A stretch of DNA of 64,000 bases from Scolanthus callimorphus (taxonomy: Eukaryota > Cnidaria > Anthozoa > Actiniaria > Edwardsiidae). Below the pieces are notes generated by a model. The model saw nothing but the letters and a program-made list of their open reading frames with translations, was not told the origin of the DNA and did no database searches. Each line of letters starts with the position of its first letter. Position 1 is the stretch's first letter. Below are positions 1 through 12,690 of this stretch, piece after piece. The translations under genes were made by a program, and so were the position numbers. The stretch is from assembly GCA_033964015.1 (NCBI GenBank), contig CM066916.1, positions 16,222,501-16,286,500 of the forward strand. The letters are read 5' to 3'.

Positions 1-87
1 TGGCTAATTGGAATGCAAGGAATAAGCTGATAAGCTTTATCTCGTTTTTTTTCCAACTCTTTTCTCGGTGTTTGGAAATCCCGATGA

Positions 88-476
88 AACACGCTGTCTC
101 GTGTTTGATATCTTGCTTCACGCGTTGTCTCGTGTTTAATATCTTACTTCACGCGTTGTCTCGTTTTGATATATTACTTCACGCGTTGTCTCGTGTTTGA
201 TATATTACTTCGCGCCTTGTCTCGTGTTTGATATATTACTTCACGCGTTGTCTCGTGTTTGATATCTTACTTCACGCGTTGTCTCGTTTTGATCTTACTT
301 CACGCGTTGTCTCATGTTTGATATATTACTTCACGCCTTGTCTCGTGTTTGATATATTACTTCACGCCTTGTCTCGTGTTTGATATATTACTTCACGCGC
401 TGTCTCGTGTTTGATATATTACTTCACGCGTTGTCTCGTGTTTGATACATTACGTCACGCGTTGTATACTTGCTCT
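88..476. repeat. 30-bp minisatellite
   Basis: About twelve imperfect copies of a ~30-bp unit with core CACGCGTTGTCTCGTGTTTG separated by an AT-rich TATATTACTT stretch. Units differ by single substitutions (TATCTT or TATATT) and small deletions. The array lies in the intron upstream of the first DUF229 exon in the window. No coding role is visible. Confidence 0.9.
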
Positions 477-523
477 ATATAATGGCTCCAAGGAATAATT
501 TGATTCGCGCTTGTTTTCCACAG

Positions 524-1993
524 GGGAGGGGTTCATGTAGATGTTTGGCCGTTTGTCTTCAGCAAGCTTCATGAACATGGTTACGTGACAGAGTGGTCCG
601 AAGACCAGGCCAAGTACGGGACCTTCCAGTATCGCCTAAAAGGATTCAAGGAAACTCCCGTAGATCATTTCTTGAGAAATTTCTGGGTCGCCGTTAACGC
701 GCATGTTGGAAATGCTGGAAGCTGGTGTGTAGGGGCTGAACCCGCCTACAAAAAACGCTTCGGGTATATGAAAAGTTTCTACAAGAACTATCCAGATATA
801 AAAAAATTTCTCTAGAATTTTTCAGCATAGGCCACGATGATATCAACGACCTGGGATATGTAGAGAATGATTTCGTGGCGTTTTTATCTCATATGAAAAG
901 AGAAGGACACTTTGATAATACGATGTTAATTGTTATGGGTGATCACGGAATACGGTACGGGCCTATACGGAGTACTATAATTGGTAAATTAGAAGAAAGG
1001 CTTCCTTATCTGTCAATCTCAGTACCTCATGGTTTTAAGAAGAAACATCCCGAGATTATAAAAGCACTTCAACTGAATACCGAGCGTCTAACGTCGCCTT
1101 TTGATCTGCACGCGACAATTCAACACATTCTACAATACCCCGAGCTTCCACAAGTACACGTGGGACAAAGTTTGCTTGTTGAAGTTCCCAAATCTAGGAC
1201 GTGTAAGCTTGCTGGGATACCTGCGCATTATTGCACGTGTATGGACTGGAAACAAGTGAGCACGGAACACCATCACGTGCAAAAGTTGGGTAAGGCCGCT
1301 GTGCAGTACATCAACGACAAGATTATTCATGAGGGTCTAACAAATACATGTGCCATGCTAGGGTTCAATGGAATCCATAACGCCATACATATGTCGCCTA
1401 GCAACGAAGTACAAACATTTAAAGGGAGTGACGACAGCTATTTCCGCGTGATCTTCAAGGGCGTCAAACCTAAAGGTAAGCGTTAGTTATAGCAGTAGCT
1501 TAATAGGGAGGGAGGAAAGAAGAGATGAAGAGAGAAGAAAGAGGGCAGGCAAGAAATGGGCGAGGGAGCGTTGGCAGATAAAACGTAGGTAGGGAAGAGG
1601 AAAAAGGGAGAAAGAGAGAGAAAAGGGAAGCAGGCAGGAAAGAGGCAAGCAAAGGTGGGCGTTAAAGCGGAGGGTGCGAAGGAAGGCAAACCTGTGACAA
1701 AAGAACTCTTACAACCATTCAAGGAATATATGAGAGCTGGATTATGCAGCCACTTGATTTGTTTCTTTGCATGAGAAGCTAACTTTCCTTCTTCTTTAGG
1801 AATGTGTCATTATCAAATCCAGTTGTACACCTCACCTAACAAGGGCATTTTTGAGGTGACCGGTCACGTGACCAGCTCAGTGCCTCACGTCAACCCCCAG
1901 ATGAGTCGACTGGACGCGTACGGAGATCAGCCGAAATGCATCATGGACTCGCATCCGCACATGCGAGAGGTGTGTTACTGCTTGAAGAGATGA
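524..1993 (+). CDS. DUF229-family (sulfatase/phosphatase-like) protein, 3' end, frameshifted
   Basis: The last two visible exons of a gene entering from the left edge. Exon 524-1475 follows an acceptor AG at 522-523 and ends at a GTAAGC donor. Exon 1800-1993 follows a CTTCTTTAG acceptor and ends in TGA. The protein carries GHDDINDLGY (from 830), MGDHGIRYG (935-961), an EERLPYLSISVP segment and a Cys-rich end finishing CYCLKR, a pattern I know from metazoan DUF229 proteins. That family belongs to the alkaline-phosphatase/sulfatase superfamily, where the DHG motif binds metal. Its substrate is unknown. The frame breaks: upstream reading stops at TAG 813-815 just after a seven-A run (800-806), while the family sequence resumes one frame over in the same exon. 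No intron fits there. This is either a homopolymer assembly error or an inactivating mutation. The N-terminal part lies outside the window. Confidence 0.82.
1501..1692. repeat. purine-rich (G/A) tract in DUF229 intron
   Basis: About 190 bases that are almost all G and A on the + strand (runs such as GGGAGGGAGGAAAGAAGAGA) fill most of the last DUF229 intron (1476-1799). Such homopurine tracts can form triplex DNA. No gene signal is seen. Confidence 0.75.
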
Positions 1994-2430
1994 AAGATGA
2001 CGCGACTATCTTAAAGATCACGTGGCCAGTCGAGATTAGTTCCACGGACGGGCACGGAAGGGGCGTCATTCGCACACGGACGTCGTGATCAGTTCTCTTC
2101 AAGTCACAGGAAATGAGGTTAAATTCAACGCGCATGGTGGTCACCCGCAATGGCGGATGGACTCGAACAGCACTTGAGGTGTGCTGTCTACTGATGTGGA
2201 CACGATAGGAACATCAGAATAGAGTTGCAGTTTCGTTGGTTTGATGTTCCGGAAACACAGATACAGGGGTTTCAATAAGTTTTTAAGTAGCAGGCTAAGT
2301 TTTGGAAGTAGGCTGCTAGGTTTGGGGTTCCCATACGAAGGCCGTAAGGTCTGAGCCTTTCATAAGGGAGTTACCGAGGCATGCCCCCGGGAAATTTTGG
2401 GATTTCGGTTGCAGAAGAGGCAATTTCATG

Positions 2431-2668
2431 AGTTTTGAGAGCGATCTGAATTCGTACCGGCCCTCATAAAGTTCTTTACATGCGTTTACATGAGGCCGGT
2501 CTGAAAAAAGTCCTTACCGGCACGAGTTCATTCCGGTTGCTGACCGGAGACGAACGACTTTCGAGACCGTACCGGTCGCACGTATACACGATCAAAGAGA
2601 TGGTGATTACATGAGACCGGTATGAACTCAGATCGCTCTGAGTTGGTACTGGTCTCATGTAATCACCG
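2431..2668. repeat. compound inverted repeat (MITE-like)
   Basis: The left arm GAGCGATCTGAATTCGTACC near 2438 is matched in reverse complement near 2609-2640 (CAGATCGCTCTGAG region). A second, tighter hairpin, GGTGATTACATGAGACC with its complement GGTCTCATGTAATCACC, occupies about 2600-2668. CCGG-rich spacers lie between. No target duplication was identified, so boundaries are approximate. Confidence 0.6.
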
Positions 2669-4600
2669 CCTTAGTATCTGCTTTAGTGCACCTATTGTCA
2701 ACAGATAGGAAGAAAGATAGAGTTACGGAGTTGAGAGGAAACATCTGGGATGGAGGTTTGCGACAGGAAACCGAAACAGAGGTTTTCCAGTCGAGTAGCA
2801 CCGCCATTGAGCTTGAATAAACAGTCTAGGATAGGTAAACAACAATACTCTAAATACTACTCATAAATAAAGAAAACAAATCAGTTTATTAGTTAACTCA
2901 AAATATTGTACAAATACTTGATATCCAGGCCTCTTGATATCTCAGTGCTTTAGAAATAAAATTTAAGTGGTTTGATCTTTTCCTTTTTTTCTCCCGGGCA
3001 GCTTATCGGAACTGACTTGTTTCACTGGGCACCAGGATCACAACATTATCATGTCATCATCTGGCAAGAATTATCCAAGTGTCTGGAAGCTTTTACTACA
3101 TCATGTTTAGCTACAATTAAAACTCTTAGCCTAGATTGAATCTTCTCCCGGCCTCTTTTTGTAACTAGCTCTCCATTCGTATTAAATAGGTCCCTTAAAT
3201 TAATTATTCTTTCGGGAGAGATATTTATCGAGGTATACACAGGTAACATTACACAACTATACAGATATAGGCAAGTCATATTTGTACTCTGCACAAACGT
3301 CTCCCTGCCCAATCAGGCTGTGCAAAGGTTACTTCTAAAAACTGTTCTAAATGCCACAGTCATTCTTTCTAACAGGACTTTATCCCGAGTTACAAAATTA
3401 CTAAATCATCAAAGAAGCAATCGAGTTCTGTGAACTGTAGTTCATCATGAGGGATAAATAATTTTGCATTGATATAGAATTTCTAGTTTTCAATTCATTT
3501 GAGACACTCAATCCAAGTAACCAAAATATTCTCCAGTCAGTGGTGCGGAATAACACGGCACACCCTGCATCTTCAGGCAAAACTCACAACATCAAAAATG
3601 GATTGTCCCGCCCCATCACTGCACTACGTGTAGTAGACATAAGACAAGTCAACCTCTCTAGGGTACAGTAGTGTACTGATAAAAGTGAGTGAAAGGAGCT
3701 GAAATGAGTCGAGAAGCGATCGAAGCGAGCTTCTGTGAGTTGCCAATCGATGAGCAAGCTTTGCGAAAGTCTCAATACACGTAGAAAAAGTGAACGCGCG
3801 GAAGAAAGTATATTGAATGATCACATCCTCTTCCAAGTCAAACAAGTTTTTAAGCCTGCGAAAGCAACCACTACTAAGCTACCCGTCTTTCGGCGAGCGC
3901 TGACTACAACTAGTGGCTGCTTTCCGCTTGCCACCTGCTTGAGCAGCGTTCGACTTTATCACTATTCCTGGTTTATGTAGATGTTCAGGCAAGCCTGTGT
4001 ATTCCTGGTTTAGTAAGAAATGGTTCGGGACTCGTGACAGATTCCTGCCACTAGAGTCAAAGATCTAGTGATTTTGATTTATGCCTGCAAGACAATCCAG
4101 AAATTGTAAGCTGTGCAACCTTTGTCATGTTTCTTGCACTGATATAAGTGAATCTTCCTTTTTAAGTCGTCTGAGCTATTTAAATGTTTTCCTCCTAGCA
4201 TGCGTAGAGGCTCTTAACAGTAGGGAAGGGAGTTTTTCTTACGTCCTCGACTTCCCCAGAGCTCGAAAACGGGCCCGATACGCGCGTAAATATGCCTTTC
4301 GTTTTACACCTAACTTTTCTCATAAAATAACAACTGCGTTTTCAGTTTTGTTTAGCGTCCTCCTAGTGGATATTGGCCTTTTTTTCTGATGAATTACGCC
4401 TATACTGTTGGTACAAGACGTAAAATTATTAGCAATTAATCAATTCCGTTGAGTATGATGTGAATTATTCAGATCGAGGGGGTGTTATCCATCGAGGCCG
4501 AAGGCCGAAGTCATACGAAAGCTGAATTCATTAATTGTTTTATTATTCATTCAAACTTTCAATTGTTAATTATTGAAATAATAATAATTTATTCAAAATG

Positions 4601-4909
4601 AATTTTCCCGCTTTACTTCTTTACTGTGCGACTACGTCAACCGGGCCATCCCGTAAAAAGTTTGTAATTTAGAGATTCAAACAATTTTAAGCAAATTTAA
4701 TACCTGCAATACATCTGACGATGAGTAATTAAGAGTTTTGAAGTTATTTCTGCCCATAATTTCCACAATTTTTACGAGAAAAGCGATATTTCGGTGTCTC
4801 AGATCTCAAGAAAATCGAGATTCTTTGTTCTGTACTCGCTTTCTGATTGGTTAACGTCTTACAAATGGCCCGGTTGACGTAGTCGCACAGTAAGAGAGCA
4901 GGGAATTTT
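4601..4909. mobile_element. MITE with ~50-bp terminal inverted repeats
   Basis: Ends match in reverse complement: left AATTTTCCCGCTTTACTTCT followed by TGTGCGACTACGTCAACCGG, right the complement of the same with small differences. Length is ~309 bp, with an AT-rich interior and no open frame of note. Confidence 0.75.
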
Positions 4910-5285
4910 GCCAGCCTGCCTACAAGAGCGACGCGTTACGTGACGCGTGCAATAATTTTTCAACTTATCGAATCTTTGACGTCATCGATGGGATAAGTCG
5001 CTAGACTCCAAAAACATCAAGAATTCACAGGGGGCGCTCAACCAATCAGAAGCGTGGAAATATGTTGAATGAATAATAACAACAATTATCATTTCTTAAT
5101 TTCGAGCCCTGTTCTTCGTCTCCCCTTCGTTGTTGCTACGCAGACTACTTTCTCAGGCTAGTAACTTTTATACTAGCCCTAGTTATTGGAAAAGCTACCG
5201 TTTAGCGCTGCGTTTCCTGACTGACTAAATTACCACAGATTACTGGCACAAAGTCACAACAGTACATGTACCTCGAATATCTTCC

Positions 5286-8200
5286 TCAGCCAAGCAGAGC
5301 TGTCTTCGCTTGCCGTTTAGTGTCTGACTCCGCCGTCTTGACAGGGCTGTGAGTTGGGATGACAGGTAGATCTGACAGAGCAGACGAGATGGGACTAACA
5401 GCTTCAGGGGCCTGTACAGTATGGGGCGGAGTTGTAGGACTGTTTATAGCCCCCATAGGTACCTCTACTGGCACGGTAGGCATGACATGTATGTCTGTAC
5501 TTGGAGATGGCTGAGTGTGGCTTACAGCTTGAGTAAGAAAAAAAACAGGGAAACAGGATAAGAACGATTTTAGTCCTGAAAGTACTTTTAGAAAGTATTC
5601 CGATTTAATTGAGTTTCCGTCATTGTGGCAATTGAGTGATTCGCGGTGCATCCACAGTGCTACTAAAACTACTGTCATGCCATCCGAAAACAAAACTTTC
5701 TCAAACACGAAAAACGTAGTCATGAAAGAATGTCGACAACCGCAGGTTATGGCTATAGTGTGATGTAGACCGTCAAGCATGCACAGATGCAGAATAAGCA
5801 TCCCACATGGATAAGAGTTGCCATTTGGGTGACCAGTGTTCACGAAATCCTAGAGAATTTCAACAAAGGCGTAGGGTCGGAACCTGGGTTGGCAAGGGTC
5901 CACCCTTGTAACTGTCTTGTACACGACTATGCGCTTTGAAGTGTCGAAATAGCCACTTTATCCGGGTACTGTGTCTATACTACAAAATAGATACTCATTT
6001 ATTAGACATGAGCATCTTTATCGTAGTTATAAACACGGCACGTGACCAATATAGGGTTCAGCCATTGGTCACAGAACTTATGAATAACTCATGAATTTTA
6101 GAAGAAAAATTATTTCCAGGTCTGATAATGGTGTAAGTAAGTCGCCTTACCAGGTATGCTGATAGAAAGGGCCTCAAGTTCTCTCTCTAACTCATCCAGG
6201 TCTTCCTGTCCCGTCAGCTCAGCTATGGACTGATTCCCTAAAAACCATACTGTCATCAGCAGTGTTGTAGCCAGAGATATAAGAAACATGGCCAGAGAAT
6301 ATGAAACATAATGATTTTGAAAATTTATAAAATAATTGAGATAGTATGCATGCTCTCATCGGTTGATAGCTGTGTTATGCATGCTCTCATTGGTTGATAG
6401 CTGTGTTATGCATGCTCTCATTGGTTGATAGCTGTTTTCATCACCCTCTGAAGCCATCACATTTTTTCGTGTTTGTGAGTTTTGATTTTTTGTTCTTTTG
6501 TAGCAAAAATAGTTCTAAGGTTTTCATCACATAATCATAATATGGTTTTGATGATGTCAGTTTCATCTTTTAACAACTTCTAATGGTCTCGTGTTAGATG
6601 TCTGAGTAATGGTCTCGCATTTTTACTGCTCTTGAATTCTCCCAGATGTTACAGAGGTTTTCAGCAGGCTATGAAGGCATGGAGAAATGTTTTATTCCTT
6701 AACAAAAAATGTTATGGCGTATTATAGTGAATTCAGACTAGGGCTGACACGTTCTGACTAAACATGTTTCAAAATTTCTTTTGCCCATTTTTTATCTCAC
6801 CCTTGTTAAAACATTGCAACTGTCAATGCATACCTTGCACTAATGCTTGCTGTATATCCTCAGCATCTTCTAGAGTCTGATGAACGAACAGTTAATTGCA
6901 ATGAATAATTCATTGTACTGTACATGTATTCACCAATGTGAGAGATGACAATAGTATTATGCGCAGTACTGTTTTGGACCAACATGCTCCATGCGACATC
7001 GTTACTACACCATTATAATAACAGCATGTATGAATTGTTTAAAACTCTTACAGTACCTCTTCCACATCCATCATGACTTTATCAGCATCCTTAGCACTCA
7101 AGCCTTCTTGGATGGCCCTTAGGGCTGAGGAGCCAGACTTTAATGTCTCCACAATCTAAAACATGCACCAAAATACATACATGTACGTTCCACACATCAT
7201 GTACAATATGACCGCTGCAATGTTATGGATTTGCTGAGACTCTTTCTACAATTAGGCAGAATTGGGATATTCCCTGGTCAACTAAAGAGTTGTGTGGCAC
7301 CTTCCTCTCAAAATGAGCACTGTGTTAGGTTTTCTTTTAACCAAAGGTTTAACAAACTGATAAGTGGCAACTTAAGTGGTTTAACAAGCTGTAAGTGGCA
7401 ACTTTGTCCAATAATGTTTGACTGTCTGACAGGGTTCCCATTCGGAAATATCAAAATTCATTTTAAGGCACCCTATTGCCCATCTCCTCCTTGATTTTCT
7501 GTCACCATGTGTAACAGGTCATTCTGGTAAAATAGATAATAATGAAATAAAACTATTTCAGGTGAACCACAAACCATTTTGTCTGTTTCTGATTCCTGTA
7601 TTCTGTGAAGCAGCTCTTCCAGAGTATGAAGGTTACCCATTGTTCTGTCCAGTGATTTTTGGTAAGATTCCCTCTTCTTTAAGACAGCTAAAGCCTGTAC
7701 AGAATAAGGAGGAAAAGAAACTCAAACATGCAAGTACAGTACAAACACTTTTAACAGCATCAAAACATTTAATGTCCCTAAAGAGCAGGGCTCGAAATTA
7801 AAAAAAATTGGTGGTCGCATTTTTTGCAACTGATTCTTAAATTAAAAAATTTTAGTTGCAAGATGGGAAAAGTTAGTCGCATTTTCTAAAAAAATTTTGA
7901 ATAAGTTTATTGCGTACCACCAGCCACCAGCTATAAATTTTTTCTATATCAATAAAAGAAGTGCATTTCCGAGCAGCCCTTCTCAACTCTTGAATCACAT
8001 ATTATTATATTTTTTACTCAAGATTTTGCGACTAACGCATATCTCTTAGTCGCAAAACAGAAAAATCTAGTTGCATTTGCGACCGTATCCGTCACAGTCT
8101 CAAGCCATGCAGAGCTGTTGGAATTAGCCAGCGACCGCCAGAGCTCCTGCAGCTACTTCCGTGCCGGCTACTTTTTGCTGAATGTGGGACACAAAAAGTT

Positions 8201-11200
8201 TGAACCACAGAACCTTTTAAATGCAGCCTGAGTTTCATAGTTTTTTTTAGTATAATACTCGGCTCAGGCTTTGTGATTAGGGGTAGACCATGAGAAATCG
8301 GGGAAGAGGGGTGGCAATTCCCCCAAAAAACTTATAGCAAGGCCAATCCTTCAAAAAAAAAAATGATTCACAGAGATCCAAGCAAAGTCCTGAAAAAACT
8401 TATTCCACAACCTGACTGCCAAAACATTTCATCAGTTGGACAATCAGCTAGTCGCCTCAGATTCAACTTCATCTTGGAAATTATCGCTGATAATCACAGA
8501 CCTTCAGCGACTAATTGTTAAATAGTAATATTGTCACTAAAAAAGGGCACCGTACTTACAGATTTTTTTAATCCTTGATTTACAAATGTCTTTGCCTTTT
8601 GTTTACAGCTACAGAATGGAAAGACATAGAGTACAGAACACTCAAAATACTAAAATGACTGGGACACCACTTTACCATGATGAAAGGCAAAAGTGCCGAT
8701 ACCCACTAGACACCATAATATTACACTACTGGTAGTAACAAACCACTAGGGTTCTATCCCCTGTTTCCCGAGAGTCTTGGTTATTGGTGATCAAAGACCC
8801 TATAGCATGCCCGGGTCAACAAAACTTGGCTTCCAAAACTTGGTGAAAATTTGGGTAAAATAACACATTGGTAGCAGAACTGGAGGGGGGGGGGGGGGTG
8901 GCACTGCCAATGATAACATCCAATAATAATGTTGCCTTCAGGGACTACATGGCAGGACGAATCATAAATTACAGCTGTATGAACTACAAAGTTTTGATTG
9001 AATATCCCAACTATACATACTAGTTTTTCAGAAAACTAGTGCATTTTTTGTCTGTCTGTCTGAGAAAGTTCTTTTCTTTTCTGAATGCAAACTTAAAATA
9101 ATGTACCTCTCAATATTGTTTGATAACTTCTTTCCTTGAAGAGAAAGTACTGCCATGGTTTTCTTTAATCTATTAAAACGTCAAGGATTGTGTAACCTTT
9201 AGTAAATTACATATTGCAACTGTTGAAACTTGTAGCACTGGCCATGCTGCCAACTAATGTACAGTTTCACAACAAAATACAATAATTTGGGAAACAATGT
9301 GTTTTTGCTTGTTTTGCTAGTGAGCATGCCAATGTGCAGTACTGTATGCATCGGACAACAGCTCTCAATTCCAAATGATTCTTTTTTGCAATATGAAAAG
9401 TTTGCAGCATGCCTGCTACACATTGCAACTAACTTGCATACATGTACATGTCCCTAGTATAACCAACCTGGGCTACATGTAGCTTAGTTTTAGAGCGGTT
9501 TTCACCTACTGTCCTAAATAATGACAAATTACGTACTTGGTAATTGCCATTGCTTCGGGTTGTGATTGGTTGAGGGCATGATCTTTGAACCTTCAGCTAA
9601 TCATATCGCGTAGGGAAAACAATTGCTTGTGATCACAGAGTGTACTTCACTCGCGCAACTCTAAAAACTTTTGTGAATCACTTCCCTTACTATTGCATTT
9701 GATTGGATAGTGAACTACTAATGAATTTCTTTCACAACAATCATGTGTCATGTTATTAATATTTTTATCAAGCTTACCTCATGATGTCAAGGTCTGCATC
9801 AATCACTCCTGACGCTTTACTCTGATTTTTCTTTGCAAATTTGATCACCTGAACAACCAATGAAAACCAATGTTTACAGATTTATGACAGGTATTTCTAA
9901 CAACTGTTGTGAAAAAAGTATAATATATTATAGAGTGGATTTCAAATGGCTATCGAAAGTAAATCAGACTAACTTGCATTTTCTACGTTTTCCTATTGAT
10001 TGTAGCCTGCTCACAGGCATTGGAGAGTAGCTTTAGGTTGAGAAACGCCAGTTTGCTATTGCTTGGCTGCCATCTTGACAAATCCCTGCCCCCCTCCCCC
10101 CAATTTGTCACATTTTGTCACAAATCCAAGATGGCAGCCAAGCGATAGCAAACTCGCGTTTTTCGACCTAAAACTACTCTCCAACACCTGCAAGCAGGCT
10201 ATATTGATTGAAGTCTTATGACTTTCTTATATTATCTTTGGTCCCAACTAAATGCAAGTCATAGTTAGTTTGTCTCCTGATTGGTTTGTTGTTGAATGGG
10301 CTTTGTTTCTGATTGGCTGTATTGACTTTGTGCAGCGACACTCATCTGAAATCTGCTCTAGACTGTGATTACCCTTTCTCCTTCAGGTGTGATGGATACA
10401 GAAATGCTTTTCTGTTTTTGTAAGTGGCAAAGAATCATTTCTAGATCAGTGTCACTCAGTGCAAGTCCTCCAGTTGAACATCTTGCCTTTAATACATTCC
10501 ATGGAATAATATGATCAGTAGTTTCATGTTCTGCTGACTTGTAATGCAGTCTTAAAAGACTGTCAGCTTTATCCTAGTAAAGATCATCAGCACTTGTTAG
10601 TAATGATAGACTTACATACGACATTTTACTAAATACATGGTAAGGGGTGATGAATGGTGAATGCAAGATTTTCCAAGACAGAAAGATAAGGTTTAAAAAT
10701 TTGAGATCGAGATGATCTAAGATTCATTGTAATTTGCATAAAATTTGCTGGAAATCGAGAAAGCTCTTTAAACATCTGAGCTGGGGGGGGGGGAACTCCC
10801 ATATTTTTTGGTCGGCGATGATCATCGTATCTTTTAGGGGTTAAAATCACGGGACCTTGGTCTCTTTTAGGGGTGATCTTAATCTTCAATAAAATTAGGG
10901 AGATTGGTATCTTTTAGGGCCGAAATATGTGTCCAAATTGTTTTCTCTCGTGATGGTGCTTCTAAAAACCATGTAAGAAAGAGAGATTACTCGATGAGAA
11001 GACGATAAATTAGAAACAAACACGGAAATTTCTTGATGGGTATCTTTTACCTGTTACCTGTCTCCTTCGCGCCTACTTTGCACATAAGGCCTCATCTTTT
11101 AGGGTATCTTATAGGGTAAGAAATTATTTGAGCCACGCCATGGCCCTCCCGCCATGTTTGGTATCTTTTAGGGGTGAAACTGAAAATTTCCGACGATCAT

Positions 11201-12686
11201 CCCCGACCAAAAAATTTGGGAGTCGTCGTCCCCCCCCCCCCCCCCCCCCCCCCCGGGCATCTGAGATTGTAACATGAGTATTGTCTATGTATTTGTACTG
11301 CTGACTCTCCTGTAATTCAGTTGTAAAACTGCAAGAGGTTGAAATAAACTTATTATTATTATTATTACCCCTATGGTATAAATCAGTAAATATGTGACAT
11401 TGTAACATTTGACAATATAATCATGTTGGTTTCAAGGTTCAAACATAACAAGCGTCACAAGTCACGAATATGAATGTGCCTTCAGTGGGTTATGAAACAA
11501 CCAGCTGCCAATCATCTCCATAATAGAAATTCTGTACAAACAAACTAGAGGCTGTGAGGCCAGAGGCTCCTCACTACATGCTCATTCTATCAAGCAGACG
11601 CTATCAAAGCATCTTGCCTGAGCATGTCAGTCCTGGTTCCCTGCTAGCAGAGGCCTCTTTTCTCTTCATTTCGCTGGCTGAGGTTCATGAGGAAAAGAGA
11701 CCTCTGCGCTGGGTTGAAACTCGCTTTGTTTTCCCACCGTCCACAACCTTGGATGGTGACCATTTCTTGAGCCCACTATATGCGCACGCATGTCTACAGA
11801 CGTTTACCGCTGGGGGGGCTCAAATAATATACATCTGTAGATATGCGTGCACATATAGTGGGCTCTAGAAATGGTCAGAAAACCATCCAGGGTTGTGGAT
11901 AGCAAAACAAAGCGAGTGTTGACAGTGCAGAGGTCTCTTTTCCTCTCAAACCTCAGCCAGTGAACCTCTGCTAGCAGGGAACAGTCCCTGTGTTAGTCAA
12001 GAAGTGAAGCTTGGCTGGTACAAGGGATGTGTGCTGCCATTTTGGACAGCTGTCTTCCAACACAACCATTTACAGTAGTTTTGGGTAGCATGCGACCCTA
12101 CTGTTAGTGTTGTCAGCTTTGTAGAGTTTCACGTTGTCAATCAATGTTATCCATATGAGAAAACATGAAAAAAACATGACTGCTATAGGGAATTTTCTTT
12201 ATAAATAAAAAATACATTTATTTAGGGGGTAAACTGACGTACCTTTAGAACGCTAACAACCACCAATTTCTCTCCTTCCACGGCATTCGAAGTCGAATCA
12301 TTTCCCCATAAAAGAGTGCCCATTGTCCAAGATACAGACTTTCTAGCGATCCCCCAAGACCAAGAAACCCATCCTTCATTCACACCACTTTGTAAATCAT
12401 TCACAGTTTCTAGGTCTCGAGATTTAAGCATTTCACTGATGACAGTCCTAAGTCCAAGCGGAACATGTCCATTTCTGTTGAATCTTTGACGAAGTTCATT
12501 CAAATCTACGCAAATATTTCCATGATATTGGCAGCTTTCCAATATAGTTTTAGTCCAGAATAGTAGCTTACTGTCCCAGTGTTTCGGGTTAACGTGCCTT
12601 TGTTCAGGGAATGCTGAAAACATAAAGTTCATTCGATCGTCGTCTTCCCAATCTGTTGGAAGATATTGCGCTGTTTTTGCCGCCAT
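5286..12686 (-). CDS. CHMP7: charged multivesicular body protein 7 (CHMP7), complete
   Basis: Nine coding exons on the minus strand, all phase-consistent with GT-AG borders: 12243-12686, 10373-10573, 9778-9848, 9107-9169, 8560-8608, 7575-7694, 7057-7155, 6834-6876 plus 6151-6237, and last 5286-5527 (stop TGA); counting the paired pieces separately gives ten segments. The product is about 472 residues, against ~453 in human. Residues 1-215 match the N-terminal winged-helix region. From ~216 to 350 the ESCRT-III core can be read (ALAVLKKRES, ESETDKM, LKSGSSALRAIQEGLS). EDLDELERELEALSI near 370 resembles a MIT-interacting motif. The tail is a Pro/Ser/Thr-rich stretch ending AKTALLG. In known species CHMP7 recruits ESCRT-III to the reforming nuclear envelope and acts in endosomal sorting. 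The start ATG sits in a YY1-type motif. Introns carry several transposons but the frame is intact. Confidence 0.92.
6347..6435. repeat. 31-bp tandem repeat, 3 copies
   Basis: Three near-identical copies of a 31-bp unit containing ATGCATGCTCTCATTGGTTG in a CHMP7 intron, beside exon 6151-6237. Confidence 0.9.
7795..8105. repeat. probable dispersed repeat rich in TAGTCGCA motifs
   Basis: An AT-rich intronic stretch beginning GGGCTCGAAATTA and containing TAGTCGCAT/TTGCGACTAA on both strands, which makes it partly palindromic. Similar CTCGAAATTA words occur elsewhere in the window (about 5100). Boundaries are uncertain. Confidence 0.4.
9492..9745. mobile_element. MITE, AGAGCGGTTTTCAC family, diverged copy
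   Basis: Starts AGAGCGGTTTTCACCTACTG and shares GAGGGCATGATCTTTGA, the GATCGCGTAG-type core and TTGGATAGTGAA words with the better copy at 44263-44527. The right terminal repeat is decayed. It lies in a CHMP7 intron. Confidence 0.7.
10003..10201. mobile_element. palindromic MITE with 9-bp target duplication
   Basis: Ends are TAGCCTGCTCACAGGC and the complement GCAAGCAGGCTA, with inverted arms including GGCTGCCATCTTG. It is flanked by perfect TATTGATTG at 9994-10002 and 10202-10210. A 9-bp duplication with long arms fits Mutator-like elements. It lies in a CHMP7 intron. Confidence 0.88.
10781..11257. mobile_element. poly-G/poly-C-ended element, copy 1, 8-bp TSD
   Basis: A 477-bp element starting CTGGGGGGGGGGG and ending in a >25-base C run plus GGG. 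It is flanked by perfect CATCTGAG at 10773-10780 and 11258-11265. The inner ends are inverted repeats (ACTCCCATATTTTTTGGTCG and its complement). The interior repeats ATCTTTTAGGG many times on both strands. Copy 2 at 58515-58976 is in the opposite orientation. Confidence 0.88.
11635..11981. mobile_element. palindromic MITE (GGTTCCCTGCTAGCAGAGG ends)
   Basis: Inverted arms of ~160 bp carry TGCTAGCAGAGG, CTCTTTTC and GGCTGAGGTT words on the left, all repeated in complement on the right. The centre is AAATAATATACATCTGTAGA. Flanks CAGTCCT and CAGTCCCT may be an imperfect target duplication. It lies in the first CHMP7 intron. Confidence 0.75.
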
Positions 12687-12690
12687 TTTG
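12679..12690 (-). promoter_or_regulatory. YY1-type motif overlapping the CHMP7 start codon
   Basis: On the minus strand the start context reads CAAAATGGCGGC, which matches the YY1 consensus exactly and contains the CHMP7 ATG. YY1 sites over start codons just downstream of transcription starts are known for vertebrate housekeeping promoters. That it acts this way here is inferred. Confidence 0.55.

Larger units (their letters stand above)
1994..5285. other. interval between DUF229 and CHMP7: no gene seen
   Basis: This 3.3 kb lies between two convergent genes. AATAAA occurs on the + strand near 2816 and again near 2866, so the DUF229 3' UTR may run about 0.8 kb. Otherwise it holds two inverted-repeat elements (2431-2668 and 4601-4909) and AT-rich sequence. 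The short open frames around 3.6-4.4 kb show no recognisable domain or splice pattern. Confidence 0.5.
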
